The position numbers and the translations under genes are program-made. A DNA stretch of 64,000 nt from Planctomycetota bacterium (GTDB taxonomy: Bacteria; Planctomycetota; Phycisphaerae; Phycisphaerales; UBA1924). Of the stretch, positions 26,971-34,430 are shown one piece after another (position 1 is the first letter of the stretch; each line of letters begins with the position of its first letter). Under the pieces are notes generated by a model. That model made no database searches. It saw only the letters and a program-made list of their open reading frames with translations, and was not told the origin of the DNA. The DNA is taken from assembly GCA_020831805.1 (NCBI GenBank), contig JAFIFX010000015.1, positions 1 to 64,000 on the forward strand. Reading direction: 5' to 3'.

Positions 26971-27548
26971 GGCGTGTCTCCTTCCCCGAACAGGTCGAAG
27001 CCCATCGCCAGGAACTTGGGACGCAGTACATTGATGCGCCCCCGCACAGCACCCTCGGAGATACCCATCTGGCGTGCGACCTCGCTGCGGTTGCCGTTAT
27101 GTTCGATCAGCAGGCGGCACATCCGCTTGCTCTGCTCGTTGTCGATGAGGTCGAGCGCCTCCTCGACGCGGGCGGCAGCGGCCTCGTGGTCTGCGGGCCA
27201 TCGCCCGTGCCAACGCCCCAGCGCAGTTTCCTGCTCCTGAGATGGCTCCTTCGGTTCCCCAGATGGCCCGTCCATGGAGTGGAGCCGGTCCAGCTTCGCC
27301 TGGTCCCGCTTGGCGTACTTGATCACGGCGAGGCTCACGACGGTGAAGATCCATGTTTCCGGCGCTGCTTTGCGTGACGGGTCGTAGGTCGGCAGGGCGC
27401 GCATCAAGTGCAGCATCGCTTGGCCGACCGCGTCGTCGTAGACGATTCGTGGCCCGCAGCACTTCTTCGCCGTCGCAATCGCCACGCGCCTGGCGTAGGC
27501 GATCCGATCCGGCGTCAGTTCGAGTCCCTTGGGCGAAGGGTCTGACAT
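26967..27548 (-). CDS. Sigma-70-like transcription factor of the element
   Basis: A 193-residue protein with sigma region 2 (YDDAVGQAMLHLMRALPTYDPSRKAAPETWIFTVVSLAVIKYAKRDQ) and region 4 (DNEQSKRMCRLLIEHNGNRSEVARQMGISEGAVRGRINVLRPKF). The linker between is charged and short. Its gene directly precedes, and by ATGA is coupled to, the protease-capsid gene, so it may redirect host RNA polymerase to the element's late genes. An alternative is a phage antitermination or late-activator protein with an HTH; the region 2 match favours sigma. Confidence 0.75.
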   Translation of the reverse strand: MSDPSPKGLELTPDRIAYARRVAIATAKKCCGPRIVYDDAVGQAMLHLMRALPTYDPSRKAAPETWIFTVVSLAVIKYAKRDQAKLDRLHSMDGPSGEPKEPSQEQETALGRWHGRWPADHEAAAARVEEALDLIDNEQSKRMCRLLIEHNGNRSEVARQMGISEGAVRGRINVLRPKFLAMGFDLFGEGDTP

Positions 27549-28067
27549 TCAGACCTCCTCGCCACGCTCGATCCGCTCGCGGATGTCATCGCACAGCGTG
27601 AAGCTGAGCAGCGCCGGCGACGCCTCGCGGGGCGGCGTGCGGTGCATCACGAAGTACTGGTCGTCAGTTGGAATGGGCCGCCCGTACTTGGCCGACTCTC
27701 GCTCGGCGGCCTCCCGCAGGGCGCGGTGGAAGTCGGCGTAGCTGCAGCCGAGCGCGTAGCACATCATCGCGTACGGCACGAATATGCAGCAGTCCTCGAA
27801 GTGCTCCGCGGCCGCGTCCACGTCTGACTCGGTCCACGCGTCGGTTTCCGAGGGGCTGACCACGCCCTGCTCGACGAGGGCGTCGAGCATGATCGGGCGG
27901 CAGTCGTAGCCGCGGGACCGCAGGTGATGGAATGCCGTCACCTTCGCCATCGGGAACATCCGCTCCCGCTCGTCCTCGGCCGCCTCGATGAAGGCGCGGT
28001 CCGCCCCTGCCAGCGGCATCAGCCGAAGGGCGACATACTCGTCCAAGCTCATTCCGATTCGCGTCAC
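27549..28067 (-). CDS. Unrecognised element protein
   Basis: A 172-residue acidic soluble protein, first gene of the element's minus-strand block. It starts at GTG 28067 with AAGGAGA 5 bases upstream; an in-frame ATG at 28106 is less likely. Visible features are MSLDEYVALRLMPLAGADRAFIEAAEDERERMFPMAKVTAFHHL and the cysteine/methionine-rich HFEDCCIFVPYAMMCYALGCSYADFHRALREA. Its stop is immediately followed by the sigma-like start. Position next to a putative operator suggests early expression. No family is recognised. Confidence 0.6.
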   Translation of the reverse strand: MTRIGMSLDEYVALRLMPLAGADRAFIEAAEDERERMFPMAKVTAFHHLRSRGYDCRPIMLDALVEQGVVSPSETDAWTESDVDAAAEHFEDCCIFVPYAMMCYALGCSYADFHRALREAAERESAKYGRPIPTDDQYFVMHRTPPREASPALLSFTLCDDIRERIERGEEV

Positions 28068-28143
28068 GGGGGTCTCCTTGCCCGGGGCCTCCCGGCGTCG
28101 TGCCATGGCCCCTCGACAGGTTGTTTCCCGCGAATGAGGCGGA

Positions 28144-28164
28144 TTCGTAGGACGATCGTACGAA
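28144..28164. promoter_or_regulatory. Dyad operator candidate
   Basis: TTCGTA and TACGAA flank a 9-base centre that itself contains CGATCG. On the minus strand it includes a TACGAT hexamer that could be the -10 of the element operon, so a bound repressor would block it. Confidence 0.4.
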
Positions 28165-28316
28165 AATCACGCGCTTCATCAACCCACGCAGCGACGCGAC
28201 AACAGGTCCAAACACCGCAACTGCTTGAGCATCAATGAGGTGCGTGTGCTACCCTTTGTGGCCCGCCCCCGTGGAGTGTCCCCGGCAATAATCCCCCAGA
28301 TCGCTGCCGGCACCCG

Positions 28317-28343
28317 TTGCAAGCGATCGCATTCCGTTAGGAT
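28317..28343 (+). promoter_or_regulatory. Promoter candidate for the restriction gene
   Basis: TTGCAA at 28317-28322 and TAGGAT at 28338-28343, 15 bases apart. The spacing is shorter than ideal, so confidence is limited. Confidence 0.3.
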
Positions 28344-28425
28344 ATGGCAGGCACACTGCCGGTCAAAGGGGCTCTGGGCGCAGAGGAGCACCGCTGCTCT
28401 TCCCTGGCCCCGCATTCAATCCCAG

Positions 28426-29532
28426 ATGTCAATCTCCCTCGACCACACCAAGGCCAAGAACATCCTCTTTGAGGCGACCGCGGCTGCACGCACTGAATCG
28501 CTGTCCTCGACTGCCACCGAGTGGAAGACGCGTGTGGCCCGTCTGGGGGAACTCTGTCCCCACGGGAAGAGCTCGACCGTGATCGCGGCACTTGGCACGG
28601 CCATCCTCGCGAAGGCCACCGATGACCGAGTGGATGTTTACTCCCTTCTTGATCGCGGCGAAGCCGAAGCGTCCTACTCAGCTAGATCACTTGCCGACAA
28701 CGTGTGGGCGCGAAACCGGGCGGAGCTTGGCATCGACATCGGTGCCAATGGCGCAAACCCTTTGAACAACACTCCATTTATTGGCAAGACGCGGATCGAC
28801 GACATCTCGGGTGTTCGAAACAAGCTGGGCTGGAAGGCATTTCTTGACTGCATGAAGGCGCTTGAGCGCATCGGAACATCATCGGAAGCCAAAGAAGCCC
28901 TTCGCGGCTTCATCGCCGCGAGAAGCAGGAGCTTGCTGACATCGATCGAAATCGAACCTGCTGAGGGCGACGGCCTTACACAGGGTGGACTCATTGCGCT
29001 AGTCGATCGCTTCGTCTCTGAAGACTCGGAAGGCGGCCGCCGCGCACAGGCAGTGGTAGCAGGCCTGCTCGACGCAGCCTATGGGCCCGACAGTGTTGTT
29101 GTCGGCGTCATCAACGATCCAGACAGACGAGCACCACTCGATGTATCGGTGAGCGATGGCACTGGTTCGCACCTGGTCGCATTTGAGGTAAAGGACAAGC
29201 CCATCTATTCGTCACACATGCGGTCGTCCATCGAGAAAACCGCTCAACAGCACTCGTGCCGAAACTTAGCGTTCGTAGCAGTTGGCAAGAATCAGACGGA
29301 TGATGGGTTCGACGATGTCATTCAGTGGGCTTCACATCATGGCGTGAAGCTCACCATCTTCACCGACTGGACCACGCTGTACTGCGCGTGCAAGTGGGTG
29401 TCGCCGGTCTCGAACGATGTCTTTGAAGGCCGGGTTTTCCGCAGCTTGCTCGCGCGTGCCGCCGAGTTGGGTGTCGCGTCGAAGGCACTCGATGTGCTTC
29501 GGAAAGCCGCAATGGGGCAAGATATCGCTTGA
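28426..29532 (+). CDS. Type II restriction endonuclease, SacI family
   Basis: A 368-residue protein resembling the SacI restriction-enzyme family: SLDHTKAKNILFEATAAARTESLSS at the start, STVIAALGTAILAKATDDRVDVYSLL, SYSARSLADNVWARNRAELGIDIGANGANPLNNTPFIGKTRID, and a late VAFEVKDKPIYSSHMRSSIEK with an ExK-type metal motif. SacI cuts GAGCTC; specificity here is only inferred. The gene lacks a Shine-Dalgarno and starts at 28426 where homology begins. It is followed after 74 bases by a methyltransferase, completing an R-M pair. Codon use and GC are clearly lower than in the element's core genes, indicating separate acquisition as cargo. Confidence 0.8.
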   Translation: MSISLDHTKAKNILFEATAAARTESLSSTATEWKTRVARLGELCPHGKSSTVIAALGTAILAKATDDRVDVYSLLDRGEAEASYSARSLADNVWARNRAELGIDIGANGANPLNNTPFIGKTRIDDISGVRNKLGWKAFLDCMKALERIGTSSEAKEALRGFIAARSRSLLTSIEIEPAEGDGLTQGGLIALVDRFVSEDSEGGRRAQAVVAGLLDAAYGPDSVVVGVINDPDRRAPLDVSVSDGTGSHLVAFEVKDKPIYSSHMRSSIEKTAQQHSCRNLAFVAVGKNQTDDGFDDVIQWASHHGVKLTIFTDWTTLYCACKWVSPVSNDVFEGRVFRSLLARAAELGVASKALDVLRKAAMGQDIA

Positions 29533-29606
29533 CTACTCGATCCCATTTAGCCTCAATCCAAAGGCCCTAGCCCCAACGCCCCAGGCACTGCGACGGAGAA
29601 TACAGC

Positions 29607-30575
29607 ATGACGAAGCAACACCTTCTTGACCTCGCGCCGAATACCCCGCCCACGGACTGGACGAAGTACGTCCAGGACTCGCCGCTCTACAAGACTGATC
29701 TTGGTATTGCCGTTGCTGCTGACTCTCTCGACGTTTTGCGATCGATGCCGGACGCGTCAGTGGACCTCGTTGTCACTTCTCCTCCGTACGCACTCCATTT
29801 CAAGAAGGAGTACGGCAACGCCGACCAAGGCGAGTACATCGAATGGCTATTGCCGTTTGCGCGTGAGATCCGGCGGGTGTTGTCGGATACCGGGAGCTTT
29901 GTCCTCAACGTGGGTGGAGCCTGGACTCCCGGAAAGCCGACCCGATCCATCTACACCTACAAGCTTCTGGTAGCACTTGTTGAGGATGTCGGGCTCGAGC
30001 TTGCCCAGGAATTCTTCTGGTACAACCCGGCGAAGATGCCTGTCCCCGCTGAATGGGTGACGGTGCGACGAATCCGCGTGAAAGATTCGGTCGAGTTTGT
30101 CTGGTGGCTGAGCAAAACTCCCAATCCGAAGGCGACCAACAAGACCGTTCTCCGTCCGTACAGCAAAGATATGATTCGCCTCAACAAGAAGGGGCTTCAG
30201 GCAACGAAACGCCCAGGTGGACACGTCATCAACGAGGGCTTCGCAAAGGTCGATCACGGTGGCTCGATTCCGCCGAATGTCATCGACGACGACACGCCGA
30301 CAGATCTCCTTAAGTTTGGCAACAACGCAGCCAATGACCCCTACACGAAGAGATGCAAAGAAGCGGGCCTCAAGATCCACCCGGCGAGGTTCCCCGCGAT
30401 CCTTCCTGAGTTCTTTATCAAGATGCTGACAGAGCCGCATGACTTGGTGGTCGATCCGTTCGCGGGTTCGAACACTACGGGTATGGTTGCCGAGAAGCTT
30501 GGCCGTCGATGGATCGCGGTTGACCAATCCGAGGAGTACCTCGAGGCGAGCAAGTTTCGTTTTGAGCTTGAGTGA
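29607..30575 (+). CDS. Site-specific DNA methyltransferase (TSPPY, beta class)
   Basis: A 322-residue amino-methyltransferase. Catalytic motif IV is [11 protein letters not shown] (about residue 57) and the AdoMet-binding motif [25 protein letters not shown] comes near the C-terminus, the beta-class order. The SPPY form favours N4-cytosine, though N6-adenine is not excluded. The target-recognition region lies between. It should protect the genome from the adjacent SacI-like nuclease. Spacing of 74 bases and the same lower GC link the two genes. No controller (C) protein gene is found in the pair. Confidence 0.88.
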   Translation: MTKQHLLDLAPNTPPTDWTKYVQDSPLYKTDLGIAVAADSLDVLRSMPDASVDLVVTSPPYALHFKKEYGNADQGEYIEWLLPFAREIRRVLSDTGSFVLNVGGAWTPGKPTRSIYTYKLLVALVEDVGLELAQEFFWYNPAKMPVPAEWVTVRRIRVKDSVEFVWWLSKTPNPKATNKTVLRPYSKDMIRLNKKGLQATKRPGGHVINEGFAKVDHGGSIPPNVIDDDTPTDLLKFGNNAANDPYTKRCKEAGLKIHPARFPAILPEFFIKMLTEPHDLVVDPFAGSNTTGMVAEKLGRRWIAVDQSEEYLEASKFRFELE

Positions 30576-30757
30576 GCGCCGTTAAGCCGCGTCCTGCACC
30601 CCCGCGGGGCCCCAGCCGGACCACCACTCGCCCGGGCCCGCGGGTCGCGGGCAGGCGGGCGTCTCCGGGCCGTCCGGGGCCGCGTCGGGGGCGGATTGCC
30701 TCGGGCGAGGTCTAGCGCGAGGAGATCCCGCTCGGCCCCCAGCCAAACGGTACCGCC

Positions 30758-30795
30758 GTCAGACGGGTAACCAGCGCGGACACCCTGCTGCCCAA
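30758..30795. other. attR attachment site
   Basis: The right junction: element arm GTCAGACGGGTAACCAGC (30758-30775), GC core (30776-30777), then host capsid DNA. The element arm is the reverse complement of the attL arm with two mismatches, so the excised circle would carry a 38-base dyad attP. Confidence 0.85.
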
Positions 30796-31786
30796 CACAG
30801 GGCAGATCAACCAGGCCACCTTCAGCCCCAGCCCGACCACCGCGACGGCGATCATCGTGCAGGACGCGTCGCGCTTCCGCCCGGGCGACCTGGTCCGCCC
30901 GGCGGCGACGGGCGAGGTCATGCTCGTCGTCGCGGTCAACACGGGCACCAATGTCCTGACCGTCACCCGCGGCTACGGCGCGACGACCGCCGCGACGCTG
31001 GCCAACGGCATGACGCTGCACATCCTGGGCAATGCCGCGCTCGAGGGCGACGACGCCCCCGAGGCCCGCTTCACCAACCGTGTGCGGCGTCAGAACTACA
31101 CCCAGATCTTCACGGCGTCGGTCGAGGTCTCCGGCTCGATGCAGGCCGCGGCGGCCTACGGCGTGGCCGACGAGGTCGACTACCAGAAGCAGGAGCGCAT
31201 GCGCGAGCTGCTGCGTGACCTGGAGAACTGCGTCATCAACGGCGTCGCGCCCGGCGCCAACCAGCAGGGATCCTCAACCGTGCGGCGGTCGATGAACGGC
31301 GTCCTGCGGTCCATCGCCACCAACGCCTTCCAGCCCGGCCAGGGACCCATCCCCGACGGCGACGGCTCCAACGATGACGGGCTGACCGAGGAGGTCCTCA
31401 ACGCCGCACTGCGCGCCGTGTGGGAGCAGTCCTCCGGCGTGGTGGACACGATCGTCGTCGGGGGCGCGCAGAAGCGCCGGATCAACGGCTTCGCCACCGG
31501 CTCGCGGTCCTACCTGCCCGACGACCAGACCTACTCGGACATGATCTCGGTGTACGAGAGCGACTTCGGCGTCTGCCGGGTGGTGCTCTCGCGGTGGGTG
31601 CCGCCGGACGCGCTGCTGCTGCTGGATTCCTCGCGCATCTCGGTGATGCCGCTGCAGGGGCGCAGCTTCCACTACAAGCCGCTGGCCGCGACGGGCGATT
31701 CGATCGCGGGCCAGGTCATCGGCGAGTACACGCTGGAGTTCAAGAACGAGAACGCCCACGGCGTGCTCCGCGGCCTGGCCGTCTGA
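30778..31786 (+). pseudogene. Major capsid protein (DUF5309/SU10 type), 3' part, split by insertion
   Basis: The remaining 336 codons of the capsid gene. After the core the frame reads DTLLPNTGQINQATF, then IIVQDASRFRPGDLVR, VLTVTRGYGATTAATLANG, FTNRVRRQNYTQIFTASVEVSGSMQAA and the family-typical C-terminus (VDTIVVGGAQKRRINGFATG..., DFGVCRVVLSRWVPPDALLLLDSSRI, GEYTLEFKNENAHGVLRGL). The protein lines the icosahedral shell in SU10-like phages. It is separated from its start by the 10.9-kb element; only an internal GTG (30857) could start a fragment. No other lesion is seen. Confidence 0.9.
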
Positions 31787-31883
31787 GCCCGACCACCGAT
31801 CCATCTCACGCGGGGCCCGGGGAGCGGGCCTCGCCCGGCGCGGTCGGGAACGCCCGCGTCCGGGTTTGAAAAGGAGGAACACC

Positions 31884-32513
31884 ATGTTCGCACTCGACCG
31901 TGACCTGCTCGTCCTCGAACCCGCCCTGCTCCGCGACGCCGCGTGGGCGGGGCAACGCACGCTGATCGTCAACGCGACGCTGATCGGGACCACGCTCACG
32001 CTCGCCGCGGGATCGTTCGCCGACGCGGGTGTCGAACCGGGCTCCGTCGCTCTGTTCGACGGCCTCGCGATCGAGTTCGTCGAGGTGCTCTCGCCCACCG
32101 AGGCGACGGTCTCGCTGCTCCGCGCCCGGCGCGACGGACCGGCGCTGCCACCGCCGCCCGGAACCAACCGGCCCCTGCGCGTCTACTCGTACGGACCCCA
32201 ACGCGAACTCGTCCACCGCGCGGTGCTGACCATGGCCGGCGTCGATCCCGACGGCGACGGCCCGCTGACCGAGGCCTCGATCACGAACCCGGGGGACCTG
32301 GTCCGTCTGGAAGCGCTCGGCACGCTCGAACTGGTCTACGCCGCCGCCGACCCGGCCGCGGGCGGGCCCGTGACGCACGCGCAGCGCGCCGACATGTACC
32401 GGCGCCGGTTCCACGAGGAACGCGGGCGCGTCTCGGTGTTCATCGATCTCGACGCCGACGGCATCGCCGAGGCCCGACGCAACCTCGCCCTGATCAACCT
32501 CACCCGCGCCTGA
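31884..32513 (+). CDS. Virion-module protein, connector-like
   Basis: A 209-residue protein after the capsid gene, with AAGGAGG 7 bases before ATG 31884. Residues 1-80 form beta-rich sequence (TLIVNATLIGTTLTLAAGSFADAGVEPGSVALFDGLAIEFVEVLSPTEATVSLLRAR). The C-terminal half, with GDLVRLEALGTLELVYAAADP and HAQRADMYRRRFHEERGRVSVFIDLDADGIAEARRNL, resembles head-tail adaptor helices (gp6/gp15-like) by position and by the alpha-helical end. Function is inferred mainly from gene order. Confidence 0.6.
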   Translation: MFALDRDLLVLEPALLRDAAWAGQRTLIVNATLIGTTLTLAAGSFADAGVEPGSVALFDGLAIEFVEVLSPTEATVSLLRARRDGPALPPPPGTNRPLRVYSYGPQRELVHRAVLTMAGVDPDGDGPLTEASITNPGDLVRLEALGTLELVYAAADPAAGGPVTHAQRADMYRRRFHEERGRVSVFIDLDADGIAEARRNLALINLTRA

Positions 32514-32518
32514 ACCCC

Positions 32519-32622
32519 GTGCCACCGACCCCGTCTGCGGGGTCGGTGCCGGGCGCCACGGGTTGTCCCGAAGGGCAACCCGTGCCCAACACCACGGCTT
32601 GCAAGTCAAGCCGTGGCACCCA
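32519..32622. repeat. Three tandem palindromes, including family A
   Basis: Three consecutive hairpins fill the gap between virion genes: GCCACCGACCCC/GGGGTCGGTGCC (32520-32549), a reversed family A copy ACGGGTTG/CAACCCGT (32550-32585), and CACGGCTTG/CAAGCCGTGGCACC (32590-32622). All share the GGCACC end. Their presence in the virion module shows it has resided in this genome long enough to acquire host-type repeats. Confidence 0.75.
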
Positions 32623-32663
32623 CCGTCACCCGCCGTCACCCACCACCAAGCCAGAGACCCCCC

Positions 32664-33065
32664 ATGATCATCCTCCGCCCCAATACCGTCTCGTTCGCCG
32701 GGACCGACTGGCCCCGCGTCGAACGCCTCGCCATCGACCGGGTCGCGGCCAAGACCGTGCGCGAGTGGTCCGAGCATGGCCCGTATCCCACGCTGGTCGA
32801 TGTGCCCGAGCACCTCGTCCGCGTGCGCATCGTCCAGGCCTTCGACCAGACCGAGATGACCTCGCCCAGGCCCGGCGATCTCGGCCAGCTCCGCGTCGAA
32901 CTGACCCGGGGCGGGGACGAGGGCCGCCGCCTGGTCCGCATCGACGCCGTGGTCGAGTCCGTCACGCACGACATCGGGCCCAAGCAGGCCCTGCGCACCA
33001 TCACGCTGACGGCCCAGTCCTCCGCCGGCTCGGCCGACCCCGTCCTGATCACCAACGCCTCGTGA
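32664..33065 (+). CDS. Virion-module protein of unknown role
   Basis: A 133-residue protein. ATG 32664 is chosen because upstream codons derive from the repeat array. The sequence (NTVSFAGTDWPRVERLAIDRVAAKTVREWSEHGPYPTLVDVPEHLVRVRIVQAFDQTEM... to QALRTITLTAQSSAGSADPVLITNAS) is beta-rich, as in tail-terminator or tail-tube proteins. The next gene follows after 22 bases. Assignment rests on position only. Confidence 0.6.
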   Translation: MIILRPNTVSFAGTDWPRVERLAIDRVAAKTVREWSEHGPYPTLVDVPEHLVRVRIVQAFDQTEMTSPRPGDLGQLRVELTRGGDEGRRLVRIDAVVESVTHDIGPKQALRTITLTAQSSAGSADPVLITNAS

Positions 33066-33087
33066 GCGAGGCCTCCGGGAGACCGTC

Positions 33088-33465
33088 ATGAGCAGTTTCA
33101 AGGGTGTCAACCTGTTCGGCTCCGGCCCGCACCGCTTCACCGTGGGGCGCGAGGGCCGGCGCGTGGTGACTTACGCCGCGCTGACCGGCGACCCGAGCGT
33201 GCCCGGCTCGTTCGCCTCGGGCGACCATGAACTCCGCGTGACTGTCACCGGGCGACTGACCGCCGCGAGCGAGGCGGCCCTGTGGTCCCAGCGGGACGCC
33301 ATCACCGCCCAGGCCGCCAGCGCCAGCGGTCCCGGCACGCTCGCCGACGGCAAGGGCCGCACCTGGACCGACATGAAACTGCTGACCTTTACCCCCGCCG
33401 GCCCGATCGACCGCGGCCGCGTGCTGAGCCTGGCCTACACCGCCGAGTTCGGCCCCACCGACTGA
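33088..33465 (+). CDS. Virion-module protein of unknown role
   Basis: A 125-residue beta-rich protein (SSFKGVNLFGSGPHRFTVGREGRRVVTYAAL..., HELRVTVTGRLTAASEAALWSQRDAITAQ, RTWTDMKLLTFTPAGPIDRGRVLSLAYTAEFGPTD). The pattern of a short oligomer-forming beta domain closing with YTAEFGP recalls small tail-tube or baseplate-like proteins, but this is not certain. It directly follows the previous gene and is followed by a family C repeat. Confidence 0.55.
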   Translation: MSSFKGVNLFGSGPHRFTVGREGRRVVTYAALTGDPSVPGSFASGDHELRVTVTGRLTAASEAALWSQRDAITAQAASASGPGTLADGKGRTWTDMKLLTFTPAGPIDRGRVLSLAYTAEFGPTD

Positions 33466-33467
33466 TG

Positions 33468-33490
33468 GTGGCACAGGCGTCCCGCCTGTG
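33468..33490. repeat. Palindromic repeat family C
   Basis: GTGGCACAGGCGTCCCGCCT with closing GTG forms a stem ACAGGCG/CGCCTGT. It starts 3 bases after the stop of the preceding virion gene. Second copy of the family at 10395-10421. Confidence 0.65.
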
Positions 33491-33528
33491 TCTTCTCCCC
33501 TTGTGCCTTCGTACCTTCAGGATCCCCC

Positions 33529-33813
33529 ATGCCCGCCGAACTCCTCACCACCCTGACCCAGTTCGGCGTCGCCGGCCTGATCGCCTGGATGTGGCTGAGC
33601 GAGCGCCGGGCCTCGGCCGAGCGGGACCGCCAGCTTACCGAGGCCCACGCCCGCATCGGGCGCGTCGCCGAGGACCGGGCCGCCCTGCTCGAGGCCCTGC
33701 GGGACTGCACCCGCGCGATGGTCGCCCTCGAATGCGCCCAGCGGGCCCTGGGCCAACTGGTCGAGCGGTGCGGATCCCGCCCGGACCGGCCCCACGGCCC
33801 GGGTGCGGCGTGA
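33529..33813 (+). CDS. Small single-helix membrane protein with coiled coil
   Basis: A 94-residue protein with one N-terminal transmembrane helix (LTQFGVAGLIAWMWL, about residues 7-22) and a charged coiled-coil tail (SERRASAERDRQLTEAHARIGRVAEDRAALLEALRDC). The layout matches small phage membrane proteins (i-spanin or holin-like). Its stop overlaps the GTG of the next gene, a lipoprotein. A transmembrane protein with coiled coil overlapping a lipoprotein is the classic arrangement of an i-spanin/o-spanin pair, but the lipoprotein here is larger than usual for a spanin. Confidence 0.6.
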   Translation: MPAELLTTLTQFGVAGLIAWMWLSERRASAERDRQLTEAHARIGRVAEDRAALLEALRDCTRAMVALECAQRALGQLVERCGSRPDRPHGPGAA

Positions 33814-34346
33814 TAGCATCCCGTGTGCGAGTTTCCTGGCTGACCATCGCGACCGGCGTGCTGCTCGCCCTGCCCGCCTGCCGCCCGGGAACGGTCGTCG
33901 TGCGCGAGCAGGTCGTCCGGGCCGAGGACGGGCTGGTCTACCCCGGCCCATTCGCCCCCAAGGCGATGCGCATCCACCCGCTCACCCACGCGGAGACCGA
34001 CGCCCAGGGCCAGGCCCGCATCATCCTCCATGTCGAGCTCAAGGACGCCTGGGGCGACACCGTCAAGGGCATCGGACGCGTCCAGGCCCAGATCTGGCGC
34101 GACGGCCAGACCGCCGAGCAGGCCACCCGCTGGGACATCGACCTCCGCGGCCTCAACGCCAACGCCGATTACTACGACCCCGCCACCCGCACCTACCGCA
34201 TCGTCCTCTCCGGGCTTCCGGGCTGGCTCTCGGGCGCGGTCCGCGCCGGTGTCGGCGACCAGGCCCGCCTGCGCGTGCTCTACCTGACCACCGATGTCCA
34301 CGGCATCCCCGTCGTCATGCGCGACGAGATCACGATCCGGCCGTGA
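33810..34346 (+). CDS. Lipoprotein at the end of the virion module
   Basis: A 178-residue lipoprotein: start GTG 33810 in a GTGA overlap, basic start, hydrophobic WLTIATGVLLALPAC with the lipobox cysteine near residue 24. The mature part is beta-rich (QARIILHVELKDAWGDTVKGIGRVQAQIWRDG, ARLRVLYLTTDVHGIPVVMRDEITIRP). It may be an outer-membrane partner of the preceding helix protein in lysis. Equally, it may be a chromosomal lipoprotein of the type that carries a relation to polysaccharide-binding folds. Confidence 0.6.
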   Translation: MIASRVRVSWLTIATGVLLALPACRPGTVVVREQVVRAEDGLVYPGPFAPKAMRIHPLTHAETDAQGQARIILHVELKDAWGDTVKGIGRVQAQIWRDGQTAEQATRWDIDLRGLNANADYYDPATRTYRIVLSGLPGWLSGAVRAGVGDQARLRVLYLTTDVHGIPVVMRDEITIRP

Positions 34347-34430
34347 TCCCATTCAACTGTCCCAGCCGCGTGTGTAAGCACGCGGACTCTCTTCGAGCAT
34401 TACCATCTGGTTCAAAAGCTTGCGTGAGCC

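Larger units (their letters stand above)
28068..28425. other. Divergent control region between element core genes and R-M cargo
   Basis: No gene is seen in 358 bases. It holds a 21-base dyad (28144-28164), a TTGCAA...TAGGAT promoter-like pair (28317-28343) facing the restriction gene, and the leader of the minus-strand operon. Confidence 0.5.
19865..30775. mobile_element. 10.9-kb serine-recombinase element with own capsid gene, inside a capsid gene
   Basis: The element is bounded by attL and attR and is 10,911 bp core to core. Seven genes on the minus strand form one tightly packed block, several with ATGA overlaps: unknown protein, sigma-like factor, prohead-protease/capsid fusion, small protein, primase-helicase, HARE-HTH protein, recombinase. 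At the attR end, a restriction-modification pair lies on the plus strand with visibly lower GC. There is no terminase, portal, tail, lysis or repressor gene that can be recognised. Both host and element frames are exactly restored by excision in silico, so the element looks recent and excisable. Closest conceptual relatives are capsid-encoding phage satellites; assignment to any known group is not claimed. Confidence 0.87.

Noticed and set aside
30712-30966. A separate 84-codon minus-strand gene at attR
   Set aside because: Its last 21 codons are the natural recombinase C-terminus left at attR; the rest is antisense to the capsid gene. It is not a gene of its own.
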